Shown here one piece after another: positions 26,435 to 34,668 of a stretch of 64,000 nt of DNA. Source of the DNA: Ereboglobus luteus (GTDB taxonomy: Bacteria; Verrucomicrobiota; Verrucomicrobiia; Opitutales; Opitutaceae). The stretch is taken from the NCBI RefSeq assembly GCF_003096195.1, contig NZ_CP023004.1, forward strand, positions 2,150,501-2,214,500, given 5' to 3'. The notes below the pieces were generated by a model that had not been told where the DNA came from, did no database searches, and saw only the letters and a program-made list of their open reading frames with translations. A program made the translations under genes and the position numbers. How positions within the stretch are numbered: the first letter of the stretch is position 1; every line of letters starts with the position of its first letter.

Positions 26435-26919
26435 ATGCAAAAGCCCTCATCCGCCACACCGCCCGCCGGTTTCTCCACACGACCGCGCGCGCGTTCACGC
26501 TTCTCGAAATTCTCGTCGTGCTCGCCATCGCCGGCATGATCATCGGCCTCGCGGTCGCCAATTTCGACAACATCTTTGGCGGGGCCAAGGAGGACGTGGC
26601 CAAGATGTTTGTTTCCAGCAGTCTCAAGGTTCCCCTTCAGTCCTACCGCATGCACATGGGCGATTTCCCCTCAACCGCCGAGGGGCTTCAGGCGCTCATC
26701 ATCGCTCCCGCCGACAAGGCCGAGCGTTGGCGCGGCCCTTATCTCGACGGCGACAAATCCACCCTTCTCGACCCCTGGGGCGTCGCCTACCAATACAATT
26801 ATCCCGGCACTCGCAACAAAACCGGCTACGACGTCTGGTCAAACGGCCCCGACAAGCAAAGCGGCACCGCCGACGACATTGGCAACTGGGCAACAGGCTC
26901 CGCCACCACGGGCCAGTAA
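26435..26919 (+). CDS. gspG: Type II secretion major pseudopilin GspG (start region probably one base short)
   Basis: The prepilin motif AFTLLEILVVLAIAGMIIGLAV is followed by the GspG body: LKVPLQSYRMHMGDFPSTAEGLQALI, RGPYLDGDKSTLLDPWGVAYQYNYPG and GYDVWSNGPDKQSGTADDIGNW, including the calcium-binding C-terminal loop. It forms the pseudopilus rod. The frame containing the hydrophobic helix has no ATG, GTG or TTG after the preceding TGA (26368). The ATG at 26435 is off by one base, so one missing base between about 26438 and 26490 would join them (161 residues). The residue before the cleavage point is Ala, not Gly. First gene of the gspG-H-I-J-K block. Confidence 0.85.
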
Positions 26920-26960
26920 CAACCCCTCCCGCAACCGCGCCTCGCACACGCTCAATCTTG

Positions 26961-27569
26961 GTGAGGTCGTCCACGCACAATCATCCCCTCCGCGCCCGCT
27001 CGCCTTGGAAATTGGGAGTGGGCATCCGGGGTTTTCCGCGCCACGGGCGCGGGCGGCATGATGCGTTTACGCTTTTGGAAATCCTGCTTGCGCTTGCTCT
27101 CATCGGAATGATGACGGCCGTGCTCATCATCGGCGGCTCTCACCTTACCAACGACAAACCCACGACGCCCGACGAGGTGTTTTGGGTCGCCGTCACCGCC
27201 GCGCGCAAGCAGGCGCTCATGAGCGGCAGGGAAGTCCGCCTCGCCTACGTCCCCGCCGTCACAGGCGAGGGCTCCGACACGCCCGCCGGGCTTTCCGCCA
27301 CGTGGGCCGACGACGGCGCGGAGTTTTTCCCGTTCGAGGGCATGGGCGAGGTGACGTGCGATTTTCTCACCACGCAAAAAGGCGCCAGCTCGATCCTCGT
27401 CGGCGGCGAACTCATCGAAACGCAGACCATCGCGCATGTGACATTTTACGGCGACGGCACCTGCACGCCCTTTCGCGCGCAATTCCGCATCGGCACCACC
27501 GCGCACACGCTCGCCATCGACCCGTGGACGTGCGCGCAAATGCTCGCGCAAAAGGAGGACGCGCGATGA
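26961..27569 (+). CDS. gspH: Type II secretion minor pseudopilin GspH-like
   Basis: The prepilin motif HDAFTLLEILLALALIGMMTAVLIIGG is followed by a globular domain of about 145 residues with VFWVAVTAARKQALMSGREVRLAY, the GspH/FimT pattern, and a C-terminal beta-rich part. It is a minor pseudopilin near the tip of the T2SS pseudopilus. The start is uncertain: GTG at 26961, TTG at 27012 and GTG at 27018 are all in frame, leaving leaders of 37, 20 or 18 residues. Its stop overlaps the gspI start (ATGA at 27566). The same reading frame is open back into the AraC gene, which is an artefact. Confidence 0.8.
   Translation: MRSSTHNHPLRARSPWKLGVGIRGFPRHGRGRHDAFTLLEILLALALIGMMTAVLIIGGSHLTNDKPTTPDEVFWVAVTAARKQALMSGREVRLAYVPAVTGEGSDTPAGLSATWADDGAEFFPFEGMGEVTCDFLTTQKGASSILVGGELIETQTIAHVTFYGDGTCTPFRAQFRIGTTAHTLAIDPWTCAQMLAQKEDAR
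27551..27558 (+). promoter_or_regulatory. Strong ribosome binding site for gspI
   Basis: AAAGGAGG seven bases before the gspI ATG at 27566. It is one of very few canonical Shine-Dalgarno sequences in this window and supports translation of gspI across the 4-bp overlap with gspH. Confidence 0.75.
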
Positions 27570-28201
27570 CCTGCCGCGCATCGCGCCAGCGCCGCCGCGC
27601 GTTCACGATTGTCGAGGTGCTCGTCGCGCTCGCGATCTGCGCGATGATGGGCGTCATGCTTGTCGGCGCCTACATGAACGTGCTCTACGCCTACGAAGCC
27701 GCCGCCGCGAATCCCAAGCGCAACCTCGACCTCCGCTTCGCGCGCAACATGCTCCTCGCCGAGGCCGATTTTGAAACCGCGCAAAAAGGCGACTCGTTCG
27801 AGGGCGCGACCGGCCGCCAGGTAAAATGGTCCGCCGTCATCGAGGCCACGAACACCGCGAACCTTTTCCACGTCACCTTCACTTGCGAGTTGAGCGCCGG
27901 AAACACACCCGACGAAAAAGAGGAGACCATCACCGAGGTGTTTCGTTTGCTCCGGCCCACCTGGTCGACGACCTCCGGTTTTTCGCCCGACGCCGCCACG
28001 CTCCGGGCCGAGGCGCGCGACCGCATTGTTCAAGACCAGCAGCCCTCGCCCCTTTCCGGATTCGGCTCCTCCAGCTCCTCAAGTGGCGGCAGTGGCGGCG
28101 GCAAGTCCGGCGGCGGCACCAAATCCGGCGGTGGCGGTGGCAATAAACAAGGAAGCCGCGCCGGCGGAAACACCGGCGGGGGAGGCGCGCCGAAACGATG
28201 A
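27566..28201 (+). CDS. gspI: Type II secretion minor pseudopilin GspI-like, with Ser/Gly-rich tail
   Basis: About 211 residues. RRRAFTIVEVLVALAICAMMGVMLVGAYM is the prepilin leader and helix. A short globular domain (MLLAEADFETAQKGDSF) matches the position of GspI/PilV-like pseudopilins. The last 45 residues are almost entirely Ser, Gly, Lys and Asn (SSSSSSGGSGGGKSGGG), an unusual disordered tail for a pseudopilin. Overlaps gspH and gspJ by 4 bp each, so translation is coupled. Confidence 0.78.
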   Translation: MTCRASRQRRRAFTIVEVLVALAICAMMGVMLVGAYMNVLYAYEAAAANPKRNLDLRFARNMLLAEADFETAQKGDSFEGATGRQVKWSAVIEATNTANLFHVTFTCELSAGNTPDEKEETITEVFRLLRPTWSTTSGFSPDAATLRAEARDRIVQDQQPSPLSGFGSSSSSSGGSGGGKSGGGTKSGGGGGNKQGSRAGGNTGGGGAPKR

Positions 28202-28908
28202 ACCTCCGCCGCACATCCCGCCTTCGCGCTTGCGCTCCGCATTCCGCATTCACACTGATCGAAGTCCTCATCGCGGTGGCGATTGTGTCGATGGTGATTG
28301 TCGCCTCCACCACGCTTATTTTTTCGATGGGCGAACTCTGGGGGCGCAACTCCGACGTGCGCCTGTTCGACCTGCACTCCCGCAACGTCACCCGTTTTCT
28401 CGAAAGCGAACTCGCCTCCGCCGCGCTCCCTCCCACCGGCGGCACCGCGGGCGCGCAAGCCAACGCCTCGAACACCGCCGCCGCGCCCGTGACGATTCAG
28501 GAAGTGCGCGACCAGACGGGCAACTCCGACCTCTACCTCACCTACGAGCTTCCCAACGGCAGCCGCCTTTGCGTGTGGCCCGACCGCGCGCTTCCCAGTG
28601 TCGTGTGCTCGCTCGCCTGCCGCGAGGGCGAGGGGCTTATCCTCCTCTGGCATTCGCGGCTCGAAACCAACTTCGACATCGACGCCCCCCGCGAAACCGT
28701 CATCACGCCGCTCGTCACCGGCATGACCTACGATTATTACGACATTGATCTCAAGACATGGAAAAATGAAACCGTGCTTCGCAAGGACAACTCCAACCAG
28801 GGCGTCCTCCCGCAGCGCATCCGCCTCACTTTCACCTACTCGGGCCGCACACTCGAAACCGTAATCGACATTCCCGGCGCGCCTCCGCAAGGACTTCCGA
28901 TGCTATAA
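28198..28908 (+). CDS. gspJ: Type II secretion minor pseudopilin GspJ-like
   Basis: 236 residues. HSAFTLIEVLIAVAIVSMVIVAST is the prepilin helix, followed by a long, strand-rich globular domain including SRNVTRFLESELASAAL and IRLTFTYSGRTLETVIDIPG. Length and order after GspI fit GspJ, which forms the tip complex with GspI and GspK. The leader HSAF is encoded by CATTCCGCATTC, the same motif as in nearby intergenic DNA. Begins with ATGA overlap at 28198. Confidence 0.78.
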   Translation: MNLRRTSRLRACAPHSAFTLIEVLIAVAIVSMVIVASTTLIFSMGELWGRNSDVRLFDLHSRNVTRFLESELASAALPPTGGTAGAQANASNTAAAPVTIQEVRDQTGNSDLYLTYELPNGSRLCVWPDRALPSVVCSLACREGEGLILLWHSRLETNFDIDAPRETVITPLVTGMTYDYYDIDLKTWKNETVLRKDNSNQGVLPQRIRLTFTYSGRTLETVIDIPGAPPQGLPML

Positions 28909-29084
28909 AAATTCCAATATTTAATTCCAGCAAACCACCAAATCCCAATGGTCAAATCCCAAAACACAAACTCCGGCCTTCGCGTGTCGCTTGCGAATGG
29001 ATCGGCGGTCTCCACTCCGCCGGACGAGGCGCGGGCTCGCCCTTTGGGGTTTCGGGATTTTGAAGTTTATCGAAGCAGCGAGCC

Positions 29085-30290
29085 ATGAACTTTCACCCGC
29101 GCAAACTCCGCTCCCGCCGCGCTTCGATCATCATCGTTGTTCTCGTGATGATGGCCTTCGCATCGATCGCGCTCGCCCTCTTCATGGAGAAGGCGTTCAA
29201 CGACCTTGCCGTCGAGGTTCGCGCAAACGACGCGGCGAACATGCGCGTCGAGGCGTATTCCGCGATGGAGACCACGCTCGCCGTCCTTGAGGATTTTCGC
29301 GCCGCACTCGGCTCGCTCCACAGCCCCGCCGAGGGCTGGGCCGATCCGCTCGGCTTTGCCGGCTACGAACCCATCAACCCCGATTACACCGTCGAGGTCG
29401 CCTTCGAGGATGAGAGCGGCAAACTTTCCCTGCCCAACGTTAACGCCACCACGCTCACCTCGCTCTTCACCTACTGGGGGCTCGACGAAACCACCGCGGC
29501 CAAACTCACCGACGCGCTCCTCGGTTGGATGCGCGCCGATTACATCCCCGCCACGGCGGGCGCGCCCCTGCCCGAGGACTACGACACCGGCGACCTTCCG
29601 TTCACGCCGCCCGCGCGCACGCTCCGCTCGTTCGACGAACTCGCCTCCATCGAATTCGCGCGCGATATTTTTTACGACGAAACCGGCCGCCCCAACGAAC
29701 TCTGGCACCGCTTCGTTCAAACCTTTTCCCTTTACGATTTCCAAACTCCCAACATCAACGCCGCCCCGCCCGACATCCTCGGCGCGCTCGGCAATCTCGA
29801 CACCTCGCTCGACGAAAAACTCTCCAACTTCCTCCAGGGTGAGGATGGCCGCACCCTCGCCGGCACCGGCGGCTATTTTGCCAGCAAGGACGAGGTCGAC
29901 ACCCTCCTCGGCGCCGGCACTCCCGCCAGCCAGCTCGGCGTCACGATTAGCGCGCTTCGCGTCATCATCACCATCCGCCAAGGCCCGGCCAACTACCGGC
30001 TCAACGCCCTCGTTTCCATGCCCGGCACGGGCGGCGCCAAACTCCCCGCCGCGTGGGCGCAGCAAAACACCGCCTCCACCTCCACCAGCGGCACAAACTC
30101 AAACAATAACACCACGCCCGGCAACCAAGGCACCTCGCGAACGTCTAACAACGCCAACACCACCCGGGCCAACGCCTCCGCCGGCACCACGCAAAAAAAC
30201 CTGAACTACCCATACACCTTCCTCGAAATCCGCGAAAACGACCTCGTCCCCCCGCCCGCGCCCGTCATCGGCGAAACCGAAACCGAATGA
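29085..30290 (+). CDS. gspK: Type II secretion minor pseudopilin GspK-like
   Basis: 401 residues. SRRASIIIVVLVMMAFASIALALFMEKAF is the N-terminal anchor typical of GspK. The body contains EDESGKLSLPNVNATTLTSLF, LLGWMRAD, LRSFDELASI and FQTPNINAAPPDILGAL, where the E-SGK-N-N-A pattern and the helix-hairpin-helix-like segment are GspK hallmarks. It lacks the conserved Glu at +5 that other pseudopilins have, as known for GspK. A Thr/Asn/Ser-rich low-complexity stretch of about 60 residues precedes the end. It follows gspJ after a 176-bp gap. Confidence 0.82.
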   Translation: MNFHPRKLRSRRASIIIVVLVMMAFASIALALFMEKAFNDLAVEVRANDAANMRVEAYSAMETTLAVLEDFRAALGSLHSPAEGWADPLGFAGYEPINPDYTVEVAFEDESGKLSLPNVNATTLTSLFTYWGLDETTAAKLTDALLGWMRADYIPATAGAPLPEDYDTGDLPFTPPARTLRSFDELASIEFARDIFYDETGRPNELWHRFVQTFSLYDFQTPNINAAPPDILGALGNLDTSLDEKLSNFLQGEDGRTLAGTGGYFASKDEVDTLLGAGTPASQLGVTISALRVIITIRQGPANYRLNALVSMPGTGGAKLPAAWAQQNTASTSTSGTNSNNNTTPGNQGTSRTSNNANTTRANASAGTTQKNLNYPYTFLEIRENDLVPPPAPVIGETETE

Positions 30291-30390
30291 ATTTTCTATT
30301 AGCCAACACGGCAAAACACTTTCACAACTAACATCACGCGCTGAGGATTGCGCCATTCCGTATTCCAAAATCCGCATTCCGCACTCTTAC

Positions 30391-31983
30391 ATGGCCCTCA
30401 AGTTTCTAAAAGCTCCCCCGCCCAATGTCGTGCTTCTGCCCGACACGCAGTTTTTTGTGCGCGCCATTCCCGTGCCCGCGGATCAAACGCCGGAGGAACT
30501 TTCCACCCAGGTCGAACTCGCCCTCGAAACCCTCGCGCCCTTTCCCGTTGCGCAGATGTATTACGGCTACCATTGGCGGCCCGGCGCCCGGCACGCACTC
30601 ATCTACGCCGCCTACCGCAAGCGTTTCAGCCAGGCCAGTGTCGAAACCTGGTCCGCCGCCGATGCCGTGCTCCCCGCATTCGCCACTCTTCTGAATCCCG
30701 CCGCCAGCCCCGGAACCACCGCGATCCTCTCCACCCCCGACAGCCTTACCGCGATCCACTGGGCTGACAACAGCGGCGTGCCCTCCCTCGTTATTTCCCG
30801 CGCACTCCCCGAGCCCGACGACGACAAACCGCCCCTCTCCGAATCGGACAGGGACGCCGCGCGCGCCGCCCTCCGCAACGAGCTTCTGCGCGCCACGCCC
30901 GGCACAATCCATCTCCACGAATACGAATACCCCGCGCTCGACACCGTCCCGGCGCCCGCCCGCGCCGACAACGCCCTCGTCTTCGCCACCCCGCCCGCCA
31001 AAAACACCCGCACCACGCCAAGCTCCACCACCTTCACCACCGCGCAACTCGACATGCTCGACGTTCGTGACAAGGCCGAGCTCGTCGCCCGTCGTGCCTC
31101 CCGCCGCCGCGACCTCCTTCTCTGGCGCGCTTTCCTGGGCTGCCTCAGCCTCCTCGCCCTTTGCGCCCTCATCGACATCGCGCTCAAAGGCGGAAAGTTT
31201 TTGCAGGAAAAACGAATCTACCAAGTAAAGGAGCAAGCTCCCTACGTCGCCGAAATCGACCGCGCCAACACCCTCGCCACTCGCATCGAGGATCTCTCCA
31301 ACAAGCGCCTGCTTCCCTTTGAGATGATCGACCTGCTCCGCCCCGCGCTCCCCGACACGATCGTTTTCACCCGCGTCATCACACGCAGCCTCAACAGTAT
31401 TGAAATCCAGGCCCGCACCAACCGCGCCGCCGACTTCAACTCCTTCCGCACTTCCCTCGTTTCCCTGCCCGCCATCGAAAAACTCGACATCAACAACCCC
31501 GCCACCCGCGACGGCTCCACCACCTTCACGATGCTCATCACCTTCAAACCCGGCACCGTGATCGCCGCCGAGGACATTCCCCCTCCGCAACCAAAGAACA
31601 CCGCAACCCCAAAAACTGACGCCGCCAGCGAGACCGCCGCCGAGAATGCCGCGCCCCAGTCCGGCGCTCCGCAACCCGCCGCACCCAGCATCCACGACCA
31701 AATCCAGCAACAGCTTACTCCCGGCCAATCCGACGCGCCATCCCCCGACGCCGTCCCTCCCGCCAACGGACAACCCGCGCCACAAACCACCGAGCACACC
31801 ATTGTCACAGGCGACACCCTCGCGCGCATCGCCAGGCAAGCCGGCGTTTCCCCGCGCGACATCATTGCCGCCAACCCCGGATTGGCCAATCCGCGCAACC
31901 TCCAGCCCGGTCAAAAAATCAACATTCCTCAACCCGCGCCGCCCCCCGCCAATGAAACCGCCGAGGAGGAGCCCAACCAATGA
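30391..31983 (+). CDS. GspL/PilN-like type II secretion protein with C-terminal LysM domain
   Basis: 530 residues. The N-terminal 230 residues look like a cytoplasmic actin-like GspL/PilM domain. One transmembrane helix lies near residues 244-264 (LWRAFLGCLSLLALCALIDIAL). A periplasmic coiled coil and a PilN/GspL-type ferredoxin-like domain follow (LPDTIVFTRVITRSLNSIEIQARTN), then a Pro/Ala/Gln-rich linker. Residues about 468-513 form a LysM domain (HTIVTGDTLARIARQAGVSPRDIIAANPGLANPRNLQPGQKINIP). LysM binds peptidoglycan, so the machine may be pinned to the cell wall. Overlaps the next gene by 4 bp. Position after gspK supports the GspL assignment. Confidence 0.72.
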   Translation: MALKFLKAPPPNVVLLPDTQFFVRAIPVPADQTPEELSTQVELALETLAPFPVAQMYYGYHWRPGARHALIYAAYRKRFSQASVETWSAADAVLPAFATLLNPAASPGTTAILSTPDSLTAIHWADNSGVPSLVISRALPEPDDDKPPLSESDRDAARAALRNELLRATPGTIHLHEYEYPALDTVPAPARADNALVFATPPAKNTRTTPSSTTFTTAQLDMLDVRDKAELVARRASRRRDLLLWRAFLGCLSLLALCALIDIALKGGKFLQEKRIYQVKEQAPYVAEIDRANTLATRIEDLSNKRLLPFEMIDLLRPALPDTIVFTRVITRSLNSIEIQARTNRAADFNSFRTSLVSLPAIEKLDINNPATRDGSTTFTMLITFKPGTVIAAEDIPPPQPKNTATPKTDAASETAAENAAPQSGAPQPAAPSIHDQIQQQLTPGQSDAPSPDAVPPANGQPAPQTTEHTIVTGDTLARIARQAGVSPRDIIAANPGLANPRNLQPGQKINIPQPAPPPANETAEEEPNQ

Positions 31984-32507
31984 AAGCCTTTTTCCTGAGC
32001 CGCCAAACACGCGAAAAAGTTCTCCTCGTCGGACTCGTCCTTGTCGCCGCGCTCTGGTGGCTGACCGCCGCCATCGGACGCACCACGACCTTCATCCGCG
32101 ATTTCAAAAGCACGAGCCTCACGCTCAAAGTGCAGCAAATGACGCTCGACGCGCGCGAATCGATCCAAGCCCGCGCCAACGCCGCCATCCGCCAACTCGA
32201 CCCCTCGCGCACCTACGACACTGTGCGCCTGCAAGCCGAGCTCGACACCATTGCCACCGCCGTCGGCATCACGAACAAGACCATCAGTGACGCGCGCACG
32301 GAAAAAACCGCGCAATTCTCGGTGAACAGCGCCCAGATAACGGTTCGCAACACGGACTACGCCACGGTGGTGAAGTTTTACGAGGAGATTAAAAAACGCA
32401 CCCCCTACATCGGCCTCGACCAGCTCACAATCCAGCCCTCCAACGTGGCCAATCCCACCCAGCTCACCCTCATGCTAAAAGTCTCCTCGGTGGAAATCCT
32501 CCGCTAA
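31980..32507 (+). CDS. GspM/PilO-like type II secretion inner-membrane protein
   Basis: 175 residues. A short cytoplasmic start, one transmembrane helix (EKVLLVGLVLVAALWWLTAAI), a coiled-coil stretch and a C-terminal ferredoxin-like fold (FSVNSAQITVRNTDYATVVKFYEEIKKRTPYIGLDQLTIQPS) match GspM/PilO architecture and size. It should pair with the preceding GspL-like protein on the inner membrane. Starts at the ATGA overlap 31980. No secretin GspD, ATPase GspE or GspF follows, so those lie elsewhere. Confidence 0.72.
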   Translation: MKAFFLSRQTREKVLLVGLVLVAALWWLTAAIGRTTTFIRDFKSTSLTLKVQQMTLDARESIQARANAAIRQLDPSRTYDTVRLQAELDTIATAVGITNKTISDARTEKTAQFSVNSAQITVRNTDYATVVKFYEEIKKRTPYIGLDQLTIQPSNVANPTQLTLMLKVSSVEILR

Positions 32508-32674
32508 ATCCAAAACACGCTTGTGCTGGAGTCCGAAGCCCAACGGTTGCGGCGGATTGGCGGACAGAAGCGTTTTGTCTTTTCACGTTTTTTTGGGGTG
32601 AAATATGCGGGCTATCCGCTCATAATTCCCGAAAATAGTGTAAGACCTATTTCATTTTTAACAACCAACTCATC

Positions 32675-33715
32675 ATGAAAAAAACGATCCTCATCCTAGC
32701 ATCCCTCGTGTTTTCGCTCGCAGGCTTCTCCTCCCTCGGAGCCCGCCCCGCCGGTGAAACCACCCTGAAATCGCCCGCCTTTGCCGCTTCCTTGGAAAAC
32801 TCCCGCTGGGCCTTCACGCTTCCCAACGACCGCGCCGGCTGGCTCGGTTTCTCACGGGAAAACGATAAGCTCACCGCCCTTCTCCTCTGGGGCAGCGGGC
32901 ACCCGCGGCCAGTCGCCGTCGCCCTCAAAAACGATGCAGTCGAACTTCGCCGCGCCTACAAGCACACGGGGAAAAACGGTGCCAAGCTCGACCGCACCGA
33001 CCTCCTCACCGCCCGGCAAACCGCCGGTGGCGCCCTCGCCTTTGAAATCCAAACGCTCAACGAAAACGGCAAACCCGTCGGACGTCCCGCCACCTTCACC
33101 GCCACCCGCATTCCCGATCTCCCGCCCGCGCCCGATCTCTCCAAGCTCAAATACGGCGCCCCGGTCAAACTCATCCGCGACGACCTCTCCAACTGGGAAT
33201 CCATGAATCCCAAGGCCTACAATGGCTGGACCCTCAAAAACGGCGTCCTCACCAACACCGTCGTTTTCCCCGACGGCTCGAAAAAGCGCGGCGCCAACCT
33301 CAGCACGACCGACAAATCCTTCAAGGACTTCCGCCTCGCCTTCGAGGTCAGCCTCCCCGCCAACAGCAACAGCGGCGCCTATCTTCGCGGCATCTACGAG
33401 ATTCAGATGAGCAACAGCCGACAGGAAAACGCGCACCAAACCATGGGCTCCCTCTATGGCCGCCACGCCCCCTCGACCAATGCCGAAAAACCCGCGAACG
33501 AGTGGCAGACCGTTGACGTCATCCTCGCCGACCGGCACGTCACCGTCGTCCTCAACGGCGTCACAATCATCGACAACCAGCCCGTCCTCGGCGTCACCGG
33601 CGGAGCCATCACCGCCGACGAATTTGTCCCTGGTCCCATCTACCTCCAAGGCGACCACACCAACGCCAGCTATCGCAACATGACGCTCACCCCCATCATC
33701 AAGGAGCTCCGCTAA
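32675..33715 (+). CDS. DUF1080 (3-keto-disaccharide hydrolase-like) secreted protein
   Basis: 346 residues. A signal peptide (ILILASLVFSLAGFSSLGA) comes first. The C-terminal 200 residues form a concanavalin/LamG-like sandwich of the DUF1080 family: LSNWESMNPKAYNGWTLKNGVLTN, FKDFRLAFEVSLPANSNSGAYLRGIYEIQMS, WQTVDVILADRHVTVVLNGVTI and GPIYLQGDHTNASYRNMTL. Family members hydrolyse 3-keto-glycosides or bind glycans. The N-terminal 130 residues are an additional domain I do not recognise. First gene of the glycan-foraging block. Confidence 0.8.
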   Translation: MKKTILILASLVFSLAGFSSLGARPAGETTLKSPAFAASLENSRWAFTLPNDRAGWLGFSRENDKLTALLLWGSGHPRPVAVALKNDAVELRRAYKHTGKNGAKLDRTDLLTARQTAGGALAFEIQTLNENGKPVGRPATFTATRIPDLPPAPDLSKLKYGAPVKLIRDDLSNWESMNPKAYNGWTLKNGVLTNTVVFPDGSKKRGANLSTTDKSFKDFRLAFEVSLPANSNSGAYLRGIYEIQMSNSRQENAHQTMGSLYGRHAPSTNAEKPANEWQTVDVILADRHVTVVLNGVTIIDNQPVLGVTGGAITADEFVPGPIYLQGDHTNASYRNMTLTPIIKELR

Positions 33716-33806
33716 GCTTTTTTGACAACCAACCAACACCAACCGGCGGCGTCGGACATACCGGACGCGCCGCCCTTGTTGGTTAATTTGCGGAATAAAC
33801 GCGCGT

Positions 33807-33892
33807 TCCAGTCCCCGCCATTTTCGCCTTGGCGTTGGGGATTCCGTCCTGTTGGTTTTTTCCGCTTGCCGGCTTATTGGCCATCCGCGCGG
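33807..33892 (+). repeat. Dispersed repeat, 86 bp, copy 1
   Basis: From TCCAGTCCCCGCCATTTTCG to CCATCCGCGCGG. Matches 48780-48867 essentially base for base, except that the T run is 6 here and 8 there. Both copies are outside genes (3' of the DUF1080 gene here, 5' of the acid phosphatase there). The minus strand opens a short frame starting MANKPASGK in both copies, which is probably not expressed. Confidence 0.9.
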
Positions 33893-34047
33893 ATCCGCGT
33901 TCCGCGCCAGAGATGTTTTCGTGCACGATGACAGCGTAGATTTTCCGGTGGCGCGTCGCAAACGCAACGAAGGCGACGATCTCCAGCCCATGGGACTGTA
34001 TTTCCGGTGATACGGGGCGGTTGCGCAATTTCGGCGATCCTTGAGCC

Positions 34048-34440
34048 GTGCATGGCAGCACAATTCGTCCCGGCGAAGTATCGGTAAACGCTACACGCAT
34101 CACAGACGACGCGGTTGACGAGAGTGAAATTTTCTTTTTCAAACTATTCTTTACGCGAGGTGGTGTTCGCCATGTTAGAGGTGTTTCATCGTCACTACGC
34201 GGCATTTGCGGTTACCATCGGGAATGTCCTGTTTACTCGGCGTTTTGCATCCGCGGTGACGATGGGAGTGCGCCCGATTGGGTATCCATAGTGCGGCTGA
34301 CAACGATCAACATGGGCGATTCTTACAGCGCCGCATCGCATTTCTTGTCGAGCATTAGTGCCGGGGCTGCAAATGTAATGTTCGCTGACGGGACTCTTTC
34401 GGTGTGCGTGAGGTGCTTGACTCTGTCTGTCTTGAACTGA
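34048..34440 (+). pseudogene. Possible remnant of a pilin-like H-X9-DG domain protein
   Basis: An open frame of 130 residues whose end reads GAANVMFADGTLSV. This resembles the C-terminal GGANVLFADGH element of the verrucomicrobial/planctomycetal pilin-like proteins with an H-X9-DG motif, with Ser in place of the His. The N-terminal part has no prepilin helix and no clear start signal. I take it as a decayed 3' fragment; it may also be chance. Confidence 0.3.
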
Positions 34441-34668
34441 GCCCCATCATCAGGTATCCAGTGGGTGCCACTGGAGCATTGTTGGAAGCGTGACATTGTA
34501 GTGTTGTAACTTTGCGTCGTTTGATCAGCGGGATTGTCCCGCCGCATCGAAAGCCATCAGTCGCACCACGCCATGTCGGATGATTTATATCATTGTCGGC
34601 ATCATTACATCCCGAGGCCTTGAGGTCTCGCGTGAAATTCCCAACAAACTAAATAACTCCACCATCAC

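Larger units (their letters stand above)
33716..34668. other. Gene-poor interval of about 950 bp with a dispersed repeat and a possible gene remnant
   Basis: It holds a dispersed repeat copy (33807-33892) and a plus-strand frame 34048-34440 that may be a decayed pilin-like gene end. Long frames on the minus strand through this region are shadows. Otherwise nothing recognised. Confidence 0.5.

Noticed and set aside
25350-27569. A single 739-residue open frame
   Set aside because: It joins the AraC gene, an out-of-frame passage across gspG, and gspH. The frame stays open only because of high GC and one missing base near 26270.
32852-34063. 403-residue minus-strand frame over the DUF1080 gene and repeat
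   Set aside because: Shadow; it merely reads through the dispersed repeat.
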